Positions 32,994-41,364 of a stretch of DNA of 64,000 nucleotides are shown here, in pieces. This stretch comes from Candidatus Caldatribacterium sp. (GTDB taxonomy: Bacteria; Atribacterota; Atribacteria; Atribacterales; Caldatribacteriaceae): contig JAPWUU010000003.1 of assembly GCA_028275365.1 (NCBI GenBank), positions 1 to 64,000 of the forward strand, written 5' to 3'. Below the pieces are notes generated by a model. The model was not told the DNA's origin and searched no databases. It worked only from the letters and a program-made list of their open reading frames with translations. How positions within the stretch are numbered: the stretch's first letter is position 1; every line of letters begins with the position of its first letter. A program made the translations under genes and the position numbers.

Positions 32994-33832
32994 AGGAAAT
33001 CTGGGTTTTCGACATCGTTGAAAAAGTGAAAAACGCCCTTTTGGAGATCAATATACGAAGCGATGCTGCACTTCGCCAGAAGATGCTCGATGCCCTGGTG
33101 GCAGAGGAGAGCGAAGCAGGGAGGGAGATGCTGACGCAGATTCTCGAGAACTACGTGGTGGCCGAGGAACGGAGGCTCCCGCTCTGCCAGGATACGGGAA
33201 TGGTCATGGCCGAAGTCCGGGTGGGAAGCGAAGTCTCCATTCGTGGGGGAAACTTGCGGCAGGCCCTTGATGAAGCCATCCGATTGGCTTACCGGGAAGG
33301 GTATTTCCGGAAATCCATTATTGCTGATCCCTTCTTTGGGAAAAACACCCAGGACAATACTCCGGGAGTGTATTTCTTCGAGTGGGTGGAGGGGAATTGC
33401 CTTGAAATCGACCTCCTGGTAAAGGGAGGGGGATGCGACAACATCACCACTTTGGGGATGCTTGAACCGGGGAGCACTCCTGATGACGTGGAACGGTTCA
33501 TCCTGCGGGAACTCGACAGAAAAGCCGCCCTGGCCTGCCCACCGCTTGTGGTGGGTGTGGGTATTGGTGGGAACGGGGCTTATGCCCTCTTTTTGGCCTC
33601 CCGGGCTCTGAGCCGTCCTCTGGGGTCTTTGCATCCAGACCCCCGGTATCGGGAGTTAGAAAAGAAGTGGTGTGAGGATATTAATCGCCTGGGCATCGGT
33701 CCTCAGGGGGTAGGAGGAAGAGTAACCTGTCTTGAAGTTCGCATCGAGACCTATCCCTGCCATATTGCCAGTTTTCCCGTGGGACTGGTGTGCAGCTGTC
33801 ATGTTTTCCGCAGGAAAACCCTGAGATGGTGA
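32990..33832 (+). CDS. Fumarate hydratase class I, alpha subunit
   Basis: Subunit of 280 residues of the oxygen-sensitive [4Fe-4S] fumarase or tartrate dehydratase. Cluster-type cysteines are in LCQDTGMV (C66), LACPPLVVGVGIGG and VCSCHVFRR. A noticeable change is KGGGCDN at 146-151, where relatives usually have GGGSEN. The two-gene alpha/beta form is typical of archaea and anaerobic bacteria. GTG 32990 overlaps the malic enzyme stop. Confidence 0.9.
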   Translation: MKEIWVFDIVEKVKNALLEINIRSDAALRQKMLDALVAEESEAGREMLTQILENYVVAEERRLPLCQDTGMVMAEVRVGSEVSIRGGNLRQALDEAIRLAYREGYFRKSIIADPFFGKNTQDNTPGVYFFEWVEGNCLEIDLLVKGGGCDNITTLGMLEPGSTPDDVERFILRELDRKAALACPPLVVGVGIGGNGAYALFLASRALSRPLGSLHPDPRYRELEKKWCEDINRLGIGPQGVGGRVTCLEVRIETYPCHIASFPVGLVCSCHVFRRKTLRW

Positions 33833-34434
33833 GGAACATGACGGGGCGAGAATTCATCCTGAAAACTCCCCTGGGTGTTGAGGACATTCTGGCACTTCGT
33901 GTTGGCGATCGGGTTTTCTTAAGCGGAGAACTCTACGTTGCCCGGGATGCAACCCACCGAAGGATGCTCAGCGAGGTTGCTCAGGGCAAAGAGCTTCCCT
34001 TTCCCATTCATGGAGCTGTTCTCTACTATGCTGGACCCACACCACCGCCACCCCATGAGCCCGTGGGGTCCATCGGACCAACAACAAGCCGACGGATGGA
34101 TCCCTATCTTGCGTTCTTCCTCGAGCGGGGTTTGCGGGCTACTATCGGGAAGGGTGAACGGGGAGAAGAGGTGAAGCAGCTCCTCGAGAAATACAAGGCA
34201 GTGTACTTCATCGCCTGTGGTGGTGCCGGGGCCTATCTCTCGACCTTTGTGGTGTCCCAGGAAGTTCTGGCCTACGAGGACCTGGGTGCTCAGGCACTGT
34301 TTCGCCTTCTGGTGAAGGACTTCCCCCTCATGGTGGCCTATGATGCCTTTGGTGGTGACCTCTTTGAGGAGGGGAAGATCCGGTACCGGCGGATTCTCCT
34401 GTACCACCGGGAAAATTCGAATAGGGGGGAATGA
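33826..34434 (+). CDS. Fumarate hydratase class I, beta subunit
   Basis: Subunit of about 202 residues. FILKTPLGVEDILALRVGDRVFLSGELYVARDATHRRM is, in pieces, the start of the family; GAVLYYAGPTPPPP, GPTTSRRMDPY, and YKAVYFIACGGAGAYLS are the substrate-site motifs. It overlaps the alpha gene at ATG 33826 and the following protease gene at its stop (ATGA). Together with alpha it interconverts fumarate and malate. Confidence 0.92.
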   Translation: MVRNMTGREFILKTPLGVEDILALRVGDRVFLSGELYVARDATHRRMLSEVAQGKELPFPIHGAVLYYAGPTPPPPHEPVGSIGPTTSRRMDPYLAFFLERGLRATIGKGERGEEVKQLLEKYKAVYFIACGGAGAYLSTFVVSQEVLAYEDLGAQALFRLLVKDFPLMVAYDAFGGDLFEEGKIRYRRILLYHRENSNRGE

Positions 34435-35279
34435 GTATGTTCTGGGAAATCCTTTTTCTCATCCTCTTTCTCAGCGTGTACTTTCCAGCGCTTCAGCAGA
34501 GAATTCTCGAACAGCGAAGGATCATAATGCTACGGGAATTCGAGAGAAAACGTCGCTCACGGGTCATCGTGCTCATCCACCGTCAGGAATCGGTGAGTTT
34601 CTTAGGCCTTCCCATTGCCCGCTATATCAGCATTGAGGACTCAGAACGAGTGCTTCGGGCTATCCGCATGACACCTCCCGACATGCCTATCGACCTCATC
34701 CTCCACACCCCTGGAGGACTGGTGCTCGCTGCTGAACAGATTGCCTGGGCCATCAAACGGCATCCTGCGAAGGTCACGGTTTTTGTTCCCCACTATGCCA
34801 TGTCTGGAGGAACGCTTATTGCCCTTGCGGCAGACGAAATCGTTATGGATCCCAACGCCGTTCTGGGCCCTGTGGACCCCCAGATCACCACGGCCCGTGG
34901 ACAGTATCCCGCGGCGTCAATCCTTCGGGCGCTTGAGGAACCCAACCCGAATCGGGATGACGAGACGCTCATTCTCGGTGATATTGCCCGAAAAGCTATC
35001 CGTCAGGTGTACCAGGTGGTCTTTGACCTTGTACGGGACAAAATGTCCGAAGAGCGGGCCAGGGAACTTGCCCAGGTGCTTTCTGAGGGGCGGTGGACTC
35101 ATGATTTCCCCATCACTCCTGAGATAGCGAAGAGTCTGGGTCTTCCGGTGCAGGAGGGCCTTCCAGAGGAAATCTACGAACTCATGGAGCTCTACCCGCA
35201 GCCACCCCAGCAACGCCCCACGGTTGAATACGTTCCTCTACCCTACCGGCCGTACCGCCGACCGACAGCTAAGGAGTGA
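34431..35279 (+). CDS. ClpP-class membrane serine protease (SDH family)
   Basis: Protein of 282 residues with one N-terminal membrane helix (about 4-20) and a ClpP/crotonase-fold domain. IDLILHTPGGLVLAAEQIA and VFVPHYAMSGGTLIALAADEIVMD are characteristic of the SppA/SDH ('serine dehydrogenase proteinase') family, with the catalytic serine in AMSGGT. Likely a membrane-bound peptidase or signal-peptide degrading enzyme. The tail is Pro-rich. ATG 34431 overlaps the fumarase stop. Confidence 0.87.
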   Translation: MSMFWEILFLILFLSVYFPALQQRILEQRRIIMLREFERKRRSRVIVLIHRQESVSFLGLPIARYISIEDSERVLRAIRMTPPDMPIDLILHTPGGLVLAAEQIAWAIKRHPAKVTVFVPHYAMSGGTLIALAADEIVMDPNAVLGPVDPQITTARGQYPAASILRALEEPNPNRDDETLILGDIARKAIRQVYQVVFDLVRDKMSEERARELAQVLSEGRWTHDFPITPEIAKSLGLPVQEGLPEEIYELMELYPQPPQQRPTVEYVPLPYRPYRRPTAKE

Positions 35280-35292
35280 AAGGAGTGCATCT

Positions 35293-37437
35293 ATGGGGAA
35301 GAAGCTCATCATTACGGAAAAACCCAGCGTGGCACGGGATATCGCCAGGGCGCTGGGGAAATTCACGGACCACAAGGAGTACCTTGAAAATGCAGAGTAC
35401 ATCATTACCTGGGCGGTGGGACACCTCGTTGGTCTTGCCGAGCCCGAAGACTACGACGACCGTTTCAGGAAATGGGATCTCGAGCTTTTGCCCATTATCC
35501 CGGAGGTTTTTAAGCTGAAGCCTCTGGAGAAGACGGAAAAGCGCCTTGAGGTTATCAGGATGCTCTCCGAAAGAGAAGACACTGATGCGCTGGTGAATGC
35601 CTGTGATGCGGGACGGGAAGGGGAACTGATTTTCCGCTATATTTATGAGTTCCTCGGCCTGAAAAAGCCGGTGTTTCGTCTCTGGCTCTCTTCGATGACG
35701 AAAGAGGCGATTCAGGAGGCCTTTGCGCGGCTTAAGCCGGCTTCAGAATATGAGCTCCTTGCTCAGGCGGCCAAGTGTCGTTCTGAAGGAGACTGGCTCG
35801 TGGGCATCAACGGAAGCCGGGCTTTCACAAGTCGTTACAAGATCCTGCTTTCCGTTGGAAGGGTCCAGACGCCAACCCTGGCCATCCTGGTCCATCGGGA
35901 GCAGGAGATTCAGAACTTCCGTCCCACCCCCTACTTTGAAGTCTTTGCCCGTTTCCAGTATGGGGACCTCACGTATGTGGGGAAGTGGCGGGGAGGTGAG
36001 GATGACCGTCTTTTCGACAAAGGCGAGGCAGAAAAAGTTGTGGCTGGGGTTTTGGGGAAGCGGGGGAGAGTTGAGGAGTTCTCTGAGCACAGAACCCAGG
36101 AAGCCCATCCCTTGCTGTACGACCTCACCGAACTCCAGCGGGATGCTAACAAGCTCTTCGGGTATCCGGCGCAAAGAACCCTTGATATTGCCCAGAGGCT
36201 CTATGAACATTACAAGCTCATCACGTATCCCCGGACGGATTCCCGTTACCTCTCCGAAGACCTTCTGGGTCAGGTGGAAAGAAGCGTTGCCATGCTTGCC
36301 CGGTGCGGGTTCGCCGAGTTTGCGAGAGATCTTCCGCTCCGGGAGGCCCTCAAAGACCGGCGTGTTTTTGACCGGAGCAAGGTCACGGATCACCACGCCA
36401 TCATTCCTACGGGAGAGGAAATCCGCTGGGAAGTGCTGAAGGAGGGGGAGCGGAAGGTTCTGGACCTCATCGTGCGCCGCTTCCTGGCGGTTTTCTATCC
36501 TTCGGCGATCTGGGTGCACCGGACAATCAGGACCAGAGTGGAGGGGGAAATCTTCCTGAGCAAGGCCAGGGTTCTCGCCGAACCGGGGTGGCGTGTGCTT
36601 TATCCCAGGGAAGAGGAAGAGTTTCTCCCCGTTGTCCCCCGGGGGGAAGAGGTGGATGTTGTGGAGGTCTGGATCGAAGACAAGGAGACCAAGGCACCTC
36701 CAAGGTACACCGAGGCTTCGCTTCTTGCGGCCATGGAAGGGGCTGGGCGTTTTGTTGAGGACGAGGAACTTCGGGAAATACTGAAGGAGAGTGGCATTGG
36801 AACGCCGGCAACCCGGGCGGCCATTATCGAACGTCTCATCGAGGTCGGGTACGTGGAGCGGGAGGGGAAAACCCTCATTCCCACTCCCAAGGGCATGGAG
36901 CTTGTGAGTCTTGTGGAGAGCATCCCTATTCCGGAACTTGCTTCGCCTCAGCTCACGGGTGAGTGGGAGAAGAAGCTCAATCTCATCCAGAAAGGGCAGT
37001 TCACCCGAGAGCTCTTCATGGAGGGTATTAAGCATTTGACCCGGGAAATTGTTGCTAAGGTCAAGGCCCAGAACCTGGAAGATGTTCGGGAAGCAAAGAG
37101 CCGCATGGTGGCCTCAAGGTATCCTCTGGGTTCCTGTCCGCTCTGCGGTGCTCCGGTGTACGAGGGTAAAGTTGCTTTCAACTGTTCCCGGTGGAAAGAG
37201 GGCTGTCCTTTCACGGTGTGGAAGACCATTTCGGGGAAGAAAATCTCCCGCCAGCAGGTCCAGAAACTCTTGGCAAGCGGTCGAACGGACAGGCTTTCGG
37301 GCTTCCGTTCCCGAAAAGGGAAAAAGTTCTCCGCAGTACTTGTTCTTTCCGAAGACGGCAAGGTAGAATTTGCGTTTCCTCATGTGCCCTCTAAAGTACG
37401 GACCGAAAGAGACGATGGCGAGGATAAGGGAGATTGA
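35293..37437 (+). CDS. topB: DNA topoisomerase III
   Basis: Type IA topoisomerase of 714 residues. The TOPRIM domain is at the start (LIITEKPSVARDIARALG, NACDAGREGELIFRYIYE), followed by SVGRVQTPTLAILV and the active-site tyrosine Y312 in ITYPRTDSRYL. GIGTPATRAAIIERLIEVGYVER is also typical. A C-terminal segment with CPLCG and further cysteines (NCSRWKEGCPFTVW) resembles a topoisomerase zinc ribbon. AGGAGTG is 6 bases before ATG 35293. The 3' end overlaps the promoter of murA. Confidence 0.93.
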   Translation: MGKKLIITEKPSVARDIARALGKFTDHKEYLENAEYIITWAVGHLVGLAEPEDYDDRFRKWDLELLPIIPEVFKLKPLEKTEKRLEVIRMLSEREDTDALVNACDAGREGELIFRYIYEFLGLKKPVFRLWLSSMTKEAIQEAFARLKPASEYELLAQAAKCRSEGDWLVGINGSRAFTSRYKILLSVGRVQTPTLAILVHREQEIQNFRPTPYFEVFARFQYGDLTYVGKWRGGEDDRLFDKGEAEKVVAGVLGKRGRVEEFSEHRTQEAHPLLYDLTELQRDANKLFGYPAQRTLDIAQRLYEHYKLITYPRTDSRYLSEDLLGQVERSVAMLARCGFAEFARDLPLREALKDRRVFDRSKVTDHHAIIPTGEEIRWEVLKEGERKVLDLIVRRFLAVFYPSAIWVHRTIRTRVEGEIFLSKARVLAEPGWRVLYPREEEEFLPVVPRGEEVDVVEVWIEDKETKAPPRYTEASLLAAMEGAGRFVEDEELREILKESGIGTPATRAAIIERLIEVGYVEREGKTLIPTPKGMELVSLVESIPIPELASPQLTGEWEKKLNLIQKGQFTRELFMEGIKHLTREIVAKVKAQNLEDVREAKSRMVASRYPLGSCPLCGAPVYEGKVAFNCSRWKEGCPFTVWKTISGKKISRQQVQKLLASGRTDRLSGFRSRKGKKFSAVLVLSEDGKVEFAFPHVPSKVRTERDDGEDKGD

Positions 37438-37438
37438 G

Positions 37439-37444
37439 TATAAT
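37439..37444 (+). promoter_or_regulatory. -10 element directly before murA
   Basis: TATAAT, 2 bases after the topB stop and 10 bases before ATG 37455. The expected transcript would begin at or just before the start codon. A weak -35 (TGGCGA, 37416-37421) has a 17-base spacer. Confidence 0.45.
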
Positions 37445-37454
37445 TAGCGTGGAT

Positions 37455-38744
37455 ATGGACGAGCAAAAAGACCAGACCGAAGTGAGAGAGTACTTTCGTA
37501 TTTGTGGTCTTCAGCCTCTTAGGGGGAGCGTAACCGTTGGGGGTTCGAAGAACGCGGCATTGCCTATCCTTGCTGCAACGCTTTTGAGCAGCACTCCCTC
37601 TGTTATTCACAACGTCCCGGATCTCCTTGATGTTCGCACCATGGTGATGGTTCTCGAGAGTCTTGGGGCCGGTATTGAGCGCATCGGAAAACATTCCTAC
37701 CGCATTTTCCCAGCCACCATTTCTCGCTTCGAGCCTCCTTATGAGCTCATCCGGAAAATGCGGGCATCGTTTCTCGTCACCGGACCCCTGATTTCCCGAC
37801 TGGGCAGGGCGCAGGTTCCGCTCCCTGGGGGATGCGCCATTGGGTCTCGTCCCATTGACCTGCACCTTAAGGGATTTGCCCACCTTGGAGTGGACGTTTC
37901 CATGCGTTCCGGGTACATCGAGGCATGGGCTCAGAAGCTCCATGGGGGTGAGGTGTACTTTGATTTTCCAAGCGTCGGAGCCACAGAGAACGTGATGATG
38001 CTTGCGGCAACCATTGAGGACGAGACAGTTATCACCAATGCTGCCCGGGAACCTGAGGTGGTGGACCTTGCCCGCTTTCTTACGTTGATGGGAGCTTCCA
38101 TCGAGGGAGCGGGAACGGACACCATCGTTATCCGGGGGAAAAAGGACCTTTGGGGGTGCGAGTACACCATTATGAACGACCGTATCGAGGCCGGAACGTT
38201 CTGCGTCGCTGCTGCTATTACCCGGGGGGACGTTACGGTGCATGGCGTGGAAACCTCTCTTCTCCGGTCTGTTCTCACAAAGCTTGAGGAAGTCGGTGCG
38301 CAGGTTGAGAAGGTCGGCGAAGACGCTGTTCGGGTAGCGATGCGTGAACGTCCCAGACCCACGAATATTAAGACCATGCCCTATCCGGGTTTTCCGACGG
38401 ACATGCAGGCGCAGTTCATGTCGCTTTTGTGCCTTGCCGATGGGGTGAGCGTCATCACCGAAACGGTTTTTGAGAGCCGCTTTGCCCATGTTGGGGAACT
38501 GGAACGCATGGGAGCGAAGGTTCAGGTAGAAGGGCGGAGTGCGGTAGTGGTGGGAGTGGAGAAGCTCACCGGTGCCCGGGTAACGGCCACAGACCTTCGG
38601 GCAGGGGCAGCTCTTGTTCTTGCAGGTCTTGCTGCGGAAGGCGTGACTGAAGTCAATGGGATTCACCATATTGACCGGGGCTATGAGGACCTCGAGGTGA
38701 AGCTCCAATCCCTGGGGGCGTTTATCGAACGAGTGCGAGGGTGA
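37455..38744 (+). CDS. murA: UDP-N-acetylglucosamine 1-carboxyvinyltransferase
   Basis: Enzyme of about 429 residues that transfers enolpyruvate to UDP-GlcNAc, the first committed step of peptidoglycan synthesis. [19 protein letters not shown], the catalytic loop [13 protein letters not shown] (the fosfomycin-sensitive Cys is present), [29 protein letters not shown] and [12 protein letters not shown] are family motifs. The start is uncertain: ATG 37455 fits the family length but has no ribosome binding site; TTG 37434 and GTG 37449 are in frame. See the -10 element just upstream. Confidence 0.93.
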   Translation: MDEQKDQTEVREYFRICGLQPLRGSVTVGGSKNAALPILAATLLSSTPSVIHNVPDLLDVRTMVMVLESLGAGIERIGKHSYRIFPATISRFEPPYELIRKMRASFLVTGPLISRLGRAQVPLPGGCAIGSRPIDLHLKGFAHLGVDVSMRSGYIEAWAQKLHGGEVYFDFPSVGATENVMMLAATIEDETVITNAAREPEVVDLARFLTLMGASIEGAGTDTIVIRGKKDLWGCEYTIMNDRIEAGTFCVAAAITRGDVTVHGVETSLLRSVLTKLEEVGAQVEKVGEDAVRVAMRERPRPTNIKTMPYPGFPTDMQAQFMSLLCLADGVSVITETVFESRFAHVGELERMGAKVQVEGRSAVVVGVEKLTGARVTATDLRAGAALVLAGLAAEGVTEVNGIHHIDRGYEDLEVKLQSLGAFIERVRG

Positions 38745-38760
38745 ACGGGAGGAATCCTGT

Positions 38761-39777
38761 ATGTGGAATAAACGATTGGGGATTGACCTCGGCACAGCAA
38801 CGACGCTCATTTACCTCCATGGACGGGGGATTGTGCTCAACGAGCCTTCGGTTGTGGCCATTGCCAAGGACTCCAATCAGATTCTTGCGGTGGGGAAAGA
38901 AGCCTGGGAGATGATTGGGAAGACCCCGGAACATATCGTGGCCCACCGTCCCCTGCGCGATGGGGTGATCAGCGATTACGAGATCACCCGGAAGATGTTA
39001 GCCTATTTCATCCAGCGGGTGTGTGGGCGAAGCCTTTTCAAGCCCGATGTCGTGATCTGCGTTCCCTCAGGAGGCACCGAGGTTGAAAAGCGAGCAGTGC
39101 TCGACGCAGCGTACCACGCAGGAGCCCGTAAGGCGTACCTCATTGAGGAGCCCATGGCAGCGGCTCTGGGGGCCGGCCTCGATATCACGGGCCCTTCAGG
39201 GAATATGGTGATTGATATTGGAGGAGGGACCACGGACGTCGCTGTGCTCTCCCTGGGGGGGGTTGTGGTCAGCCAGTCCGTGCGGGTGGCAGGGGATAAA
39301 ATGGATGAGGCCATTGCCCGTCACCTCAGGAAAAAGTTCAATCTCCTCATCGGTGAGAAGACTGCAGAGATGATTAAGATTGAGATCGGGTGGGCTGTGC
39401 CTCCTCCGGAAGATAAAGCGGTCCGTGTCAAGGGACGGGACCTTGTCTCGGGGCTTCCCAAGGAGATTCTCCTCAGTGCTTCGGAGGTCTACAAATGCCT
39501 CACTGAACCTCTCTCGTACATTGTCGAGGCGGCACGGATGGTGCTCGAGCATACACCTCCTGAGCTTGCTGCCGATATCGGGGAGAAGGGTATCTGTCTC
39601 ACCGGGGGGGGATCGCTCCTCCGGGGCATTGATGAGATGCTCGCTAAGGCTCTGGGGACCCCTGTGTACGTTGCCGAGGATCCGGTGTCCTGTGTTGCTC
39701 TCGGGGCGGGGAAGGTCCTCGATTACCTGAAGTTTCTCCGAAACGGCTTTCTCTACACCAAGGGGAGGAATACATAG
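38761..39777 (+). CDS. mreB: Rod shape-determining protein MreB
   Basis: Actin-like ATPase of 338 residues that organises lateral wall synthesis. Phosphate loops are GIDLGTATTLIYL and VIDIGGGTTDVAVLS; the adenosine region is GICLTGGGSLLRGIDEML. The membrane-binding N-terminus is short (MWNKRLG). GGGAGGAAT precedes ATG 38761. mreC and mreD are absent here; an S55-type peptidase gene follows instead. Confidence 0.95.
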   Translation: MWNKRLGIDLGTATTLIYLHGRGIVLNEPSVVAIAKDSNQILAVGKEAWEMIGKTPEHIVAHRPLRDGVISDYEITRKMLAYFIQRVCGRSLFKPDVVICVPSGGTEVEKRAVLDAAYHAGARKAYLIEEPMAAALGAGLDITGPSGNMVIDIGGGTTDVAVLSLGGVVVSQSVRVAGDKMDEAIARHLRKKFNLLIGEKTAEMIKIEIGWAVPPPEDKAVRVKGRDLVSGLPKEILLSASEVYKCLTEPLSYIVEAARMVLEHTPPELAADIGEKGICLTGGGSLLRGIDEMLAKALGTPVYVAEDPVSCVALGAGKVLDYLKFLRNGFLYTKGRNT

Positions 39778-39780
39778 CTT

Positions 39781-41364
39781 TTGTGGCGGCGTAAAGTCCT
39801 TCTCATTTTCTGGGTTCTGAGCCTGGTCCTGTGCGCTTTTCCGGTCTGGGGTGGGGAGATTGCTATCTTCCCTTTTTCGGCAATCCGTAAGGGCATGAAG
39901 GCCACCGGAAAGACGGTTCTTCTCGGAACAGAGGTGCAAGAATTTTCTCTCGAGGTCATCGATGTTGTGCAGGCGAAGGACATCACAGACAGCTACTTTG
40001 TTGTCCTTGTCACCGATGAGAAAATTCGCAGCCTGGGGGGTATCCTTGCCGGGATGAGTGGAAGCCCGGTGTACATCCGGGGGAAAATTGCAGGGGCGCT
40101 CTCTCACAGCTTCGAGACGCAGGATCACCTCGTGGGTGTTGTTACCCCCATTGAGGCCATGCTCAAAATATGGAAAGAGGAGGAAGTGCTTGCTCCCCTT
40201 GGAAAAGAGACATCAGTAGTGTTCTGTTTTGGGGTGGGCAATCGGGCGTGGTCTCGTCTGAGGGAGCGCCTTGGAGAAACGTACGCTTTGAGGAAGGTGC
40301 TTGCTTTTCCGCGTCTTTTTCCGGAGAAGTCTGAGAAGCAGGCGGCTTCTCTTGAGCCTGGGAGTGCCATAGGAGTGCAACTTGTGACCGGAGACGCGGA
40401 AATTGTGAGTGTTGGGACTCTGACCCTGCGGGATGGGGACCGATTCCTGGCGCTCGGGCATCCCTTTCTCCACCGGGGGAAAGCGCAGTATTTTCTCTCT
40501 TCGGTATACGTGAATTTCAGTCTGAAGGGAGATGAGTTCCCTTTCAAGGTGGGAACGCCCATCGAAATTGTGGGTGTGGTGGAAGAGGATCGCAGCGTCG
40601 GTATAGCAGGACGGTTTGGAGTTTTCCCGAAAACAACGGAGGTCACCATAGGGGTGAAGGAGGGGACAAGAAGGCGAGATTTCCACTTCTCGGTGGTCCA
40701 GGAAGAGGACATTCTCGTGGATTTCCTCCCTGAGCTTCTCCTTGACGCCATTGATCGGACCATCGACCGCCAATCTCCAGGGAGCGTTGATCTGAAGTTC
40801 CGAATAACGGGAGAAAATCTCAACCTCGAGGATGAGTTTTTCTGGGTCAGCGAACCGGATATCGCAACTTTTACCTCGAACACGTTTCGCCGGATACTCG
40901 AGGCATTCCTGAAAAATCCCTACCAGCCGGTAAACGTGGAGAACATTGCTCTTGAGGTTGAGGTATTTCCTGAAATCCAGCGGGGATGGATTCTCTCCTG
41001 CGATTTCCCCCGAATCGTGAAGCGGGGCGAAATTGCCGCAGGGAAGGCCACGGTGTTCCTGTATCGCCAGGGCATACGGGATGTTTCCCTCCAGGTGGCT
41101 GTGCCTTCTGACTTTGCCCCGGGTGAGGCGGAGATCGTGGTTCGGGGGAGAGGGGGGAATAGCGGGGAGTCACGGGAGGAGACATTTACCGCAGATTTTC
41201 AGGAGTACCTCAATCAGAAGCTTGACGAGCTTCGGAATGACGGTGTGGACCTTGAGATCCTCGCCAAGGGTAGTGTTCCCCAAAAGACCACCTATACCAG
41301 GACCCATGTGTTCCTTCCATTCGTGCTTGAGGGAGATGCTTCGAGCAAGGTATGGGTAAACTGA
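39781..41364 (+). CDS. SpoIVB-like S55 peptidase domain protein, exported
   Basis: Protein of 527 residues with a signal peptide (KVLLIFWVLSLVLCAFPVWG). The S55 serine motif GMSGSPVYIRGKIAGALSHSF (serine near residue 98) is very close to that of SpoIVB, and VGVVTPIEAML continues the match. A second conserved block, SVGTLTLRDGDRFLALGHPF, about 130 residues later, holds the probable catalytic histidine. No PDZ domain is seen. The C-terminal half (about 330-527) is beta-rich and unassigned. TTG 39781 is the start, with AAGGGGAGGAAT upstream. It sits between mreB and the tamB-like gene, so it may process or regulate envelope proteins. Confidence 0.78.
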   Translation: MWRRKVLLIFWVLSLVLCAFPVWGGEIAIFPFSAIRKGMKATGKTVLLGTEVQEFSLEVIDVVQAKDITDSYFVVLVTDEKIRSLGGILAGMSGSPVYIRGKIAGALSHSFETQDHLVGVVTPIEAMLKIWKEEEVLAPLGKETSVVFCFGVGNRAWSRLRERLGETYALRKVLAFPRLFPEKSEKQAASLEPGSAIGVQLVTGDAEIVSVGTLTLRDGDRFLALGHPFLHRGKAQYFLSSVYVNFSLKGDEFPFKVGTPIEIVGVVEEDRSVGIAGRFGVFPKTTEVTIGVKEGTRRRDFHFSVVQEEDILVDFLPELLLDAIDRTIDRQSPGSVDLKFRITGENLNLEDEFFWVSEPDIATFTSNTFRRILEAFLKNPYQPVNVENIALEVEVFPEIQRGWILSCDFPRIVKRGEIAAGKATVFLYRQGIRDVSLQVAVPSDFAPGEAEIVVRGRGGNSGESREETFTADFQEYLNQKLDELRNDGVDLEILAKGSVPQKTTYTRTHVFLPFVLEGDASSKVWVN

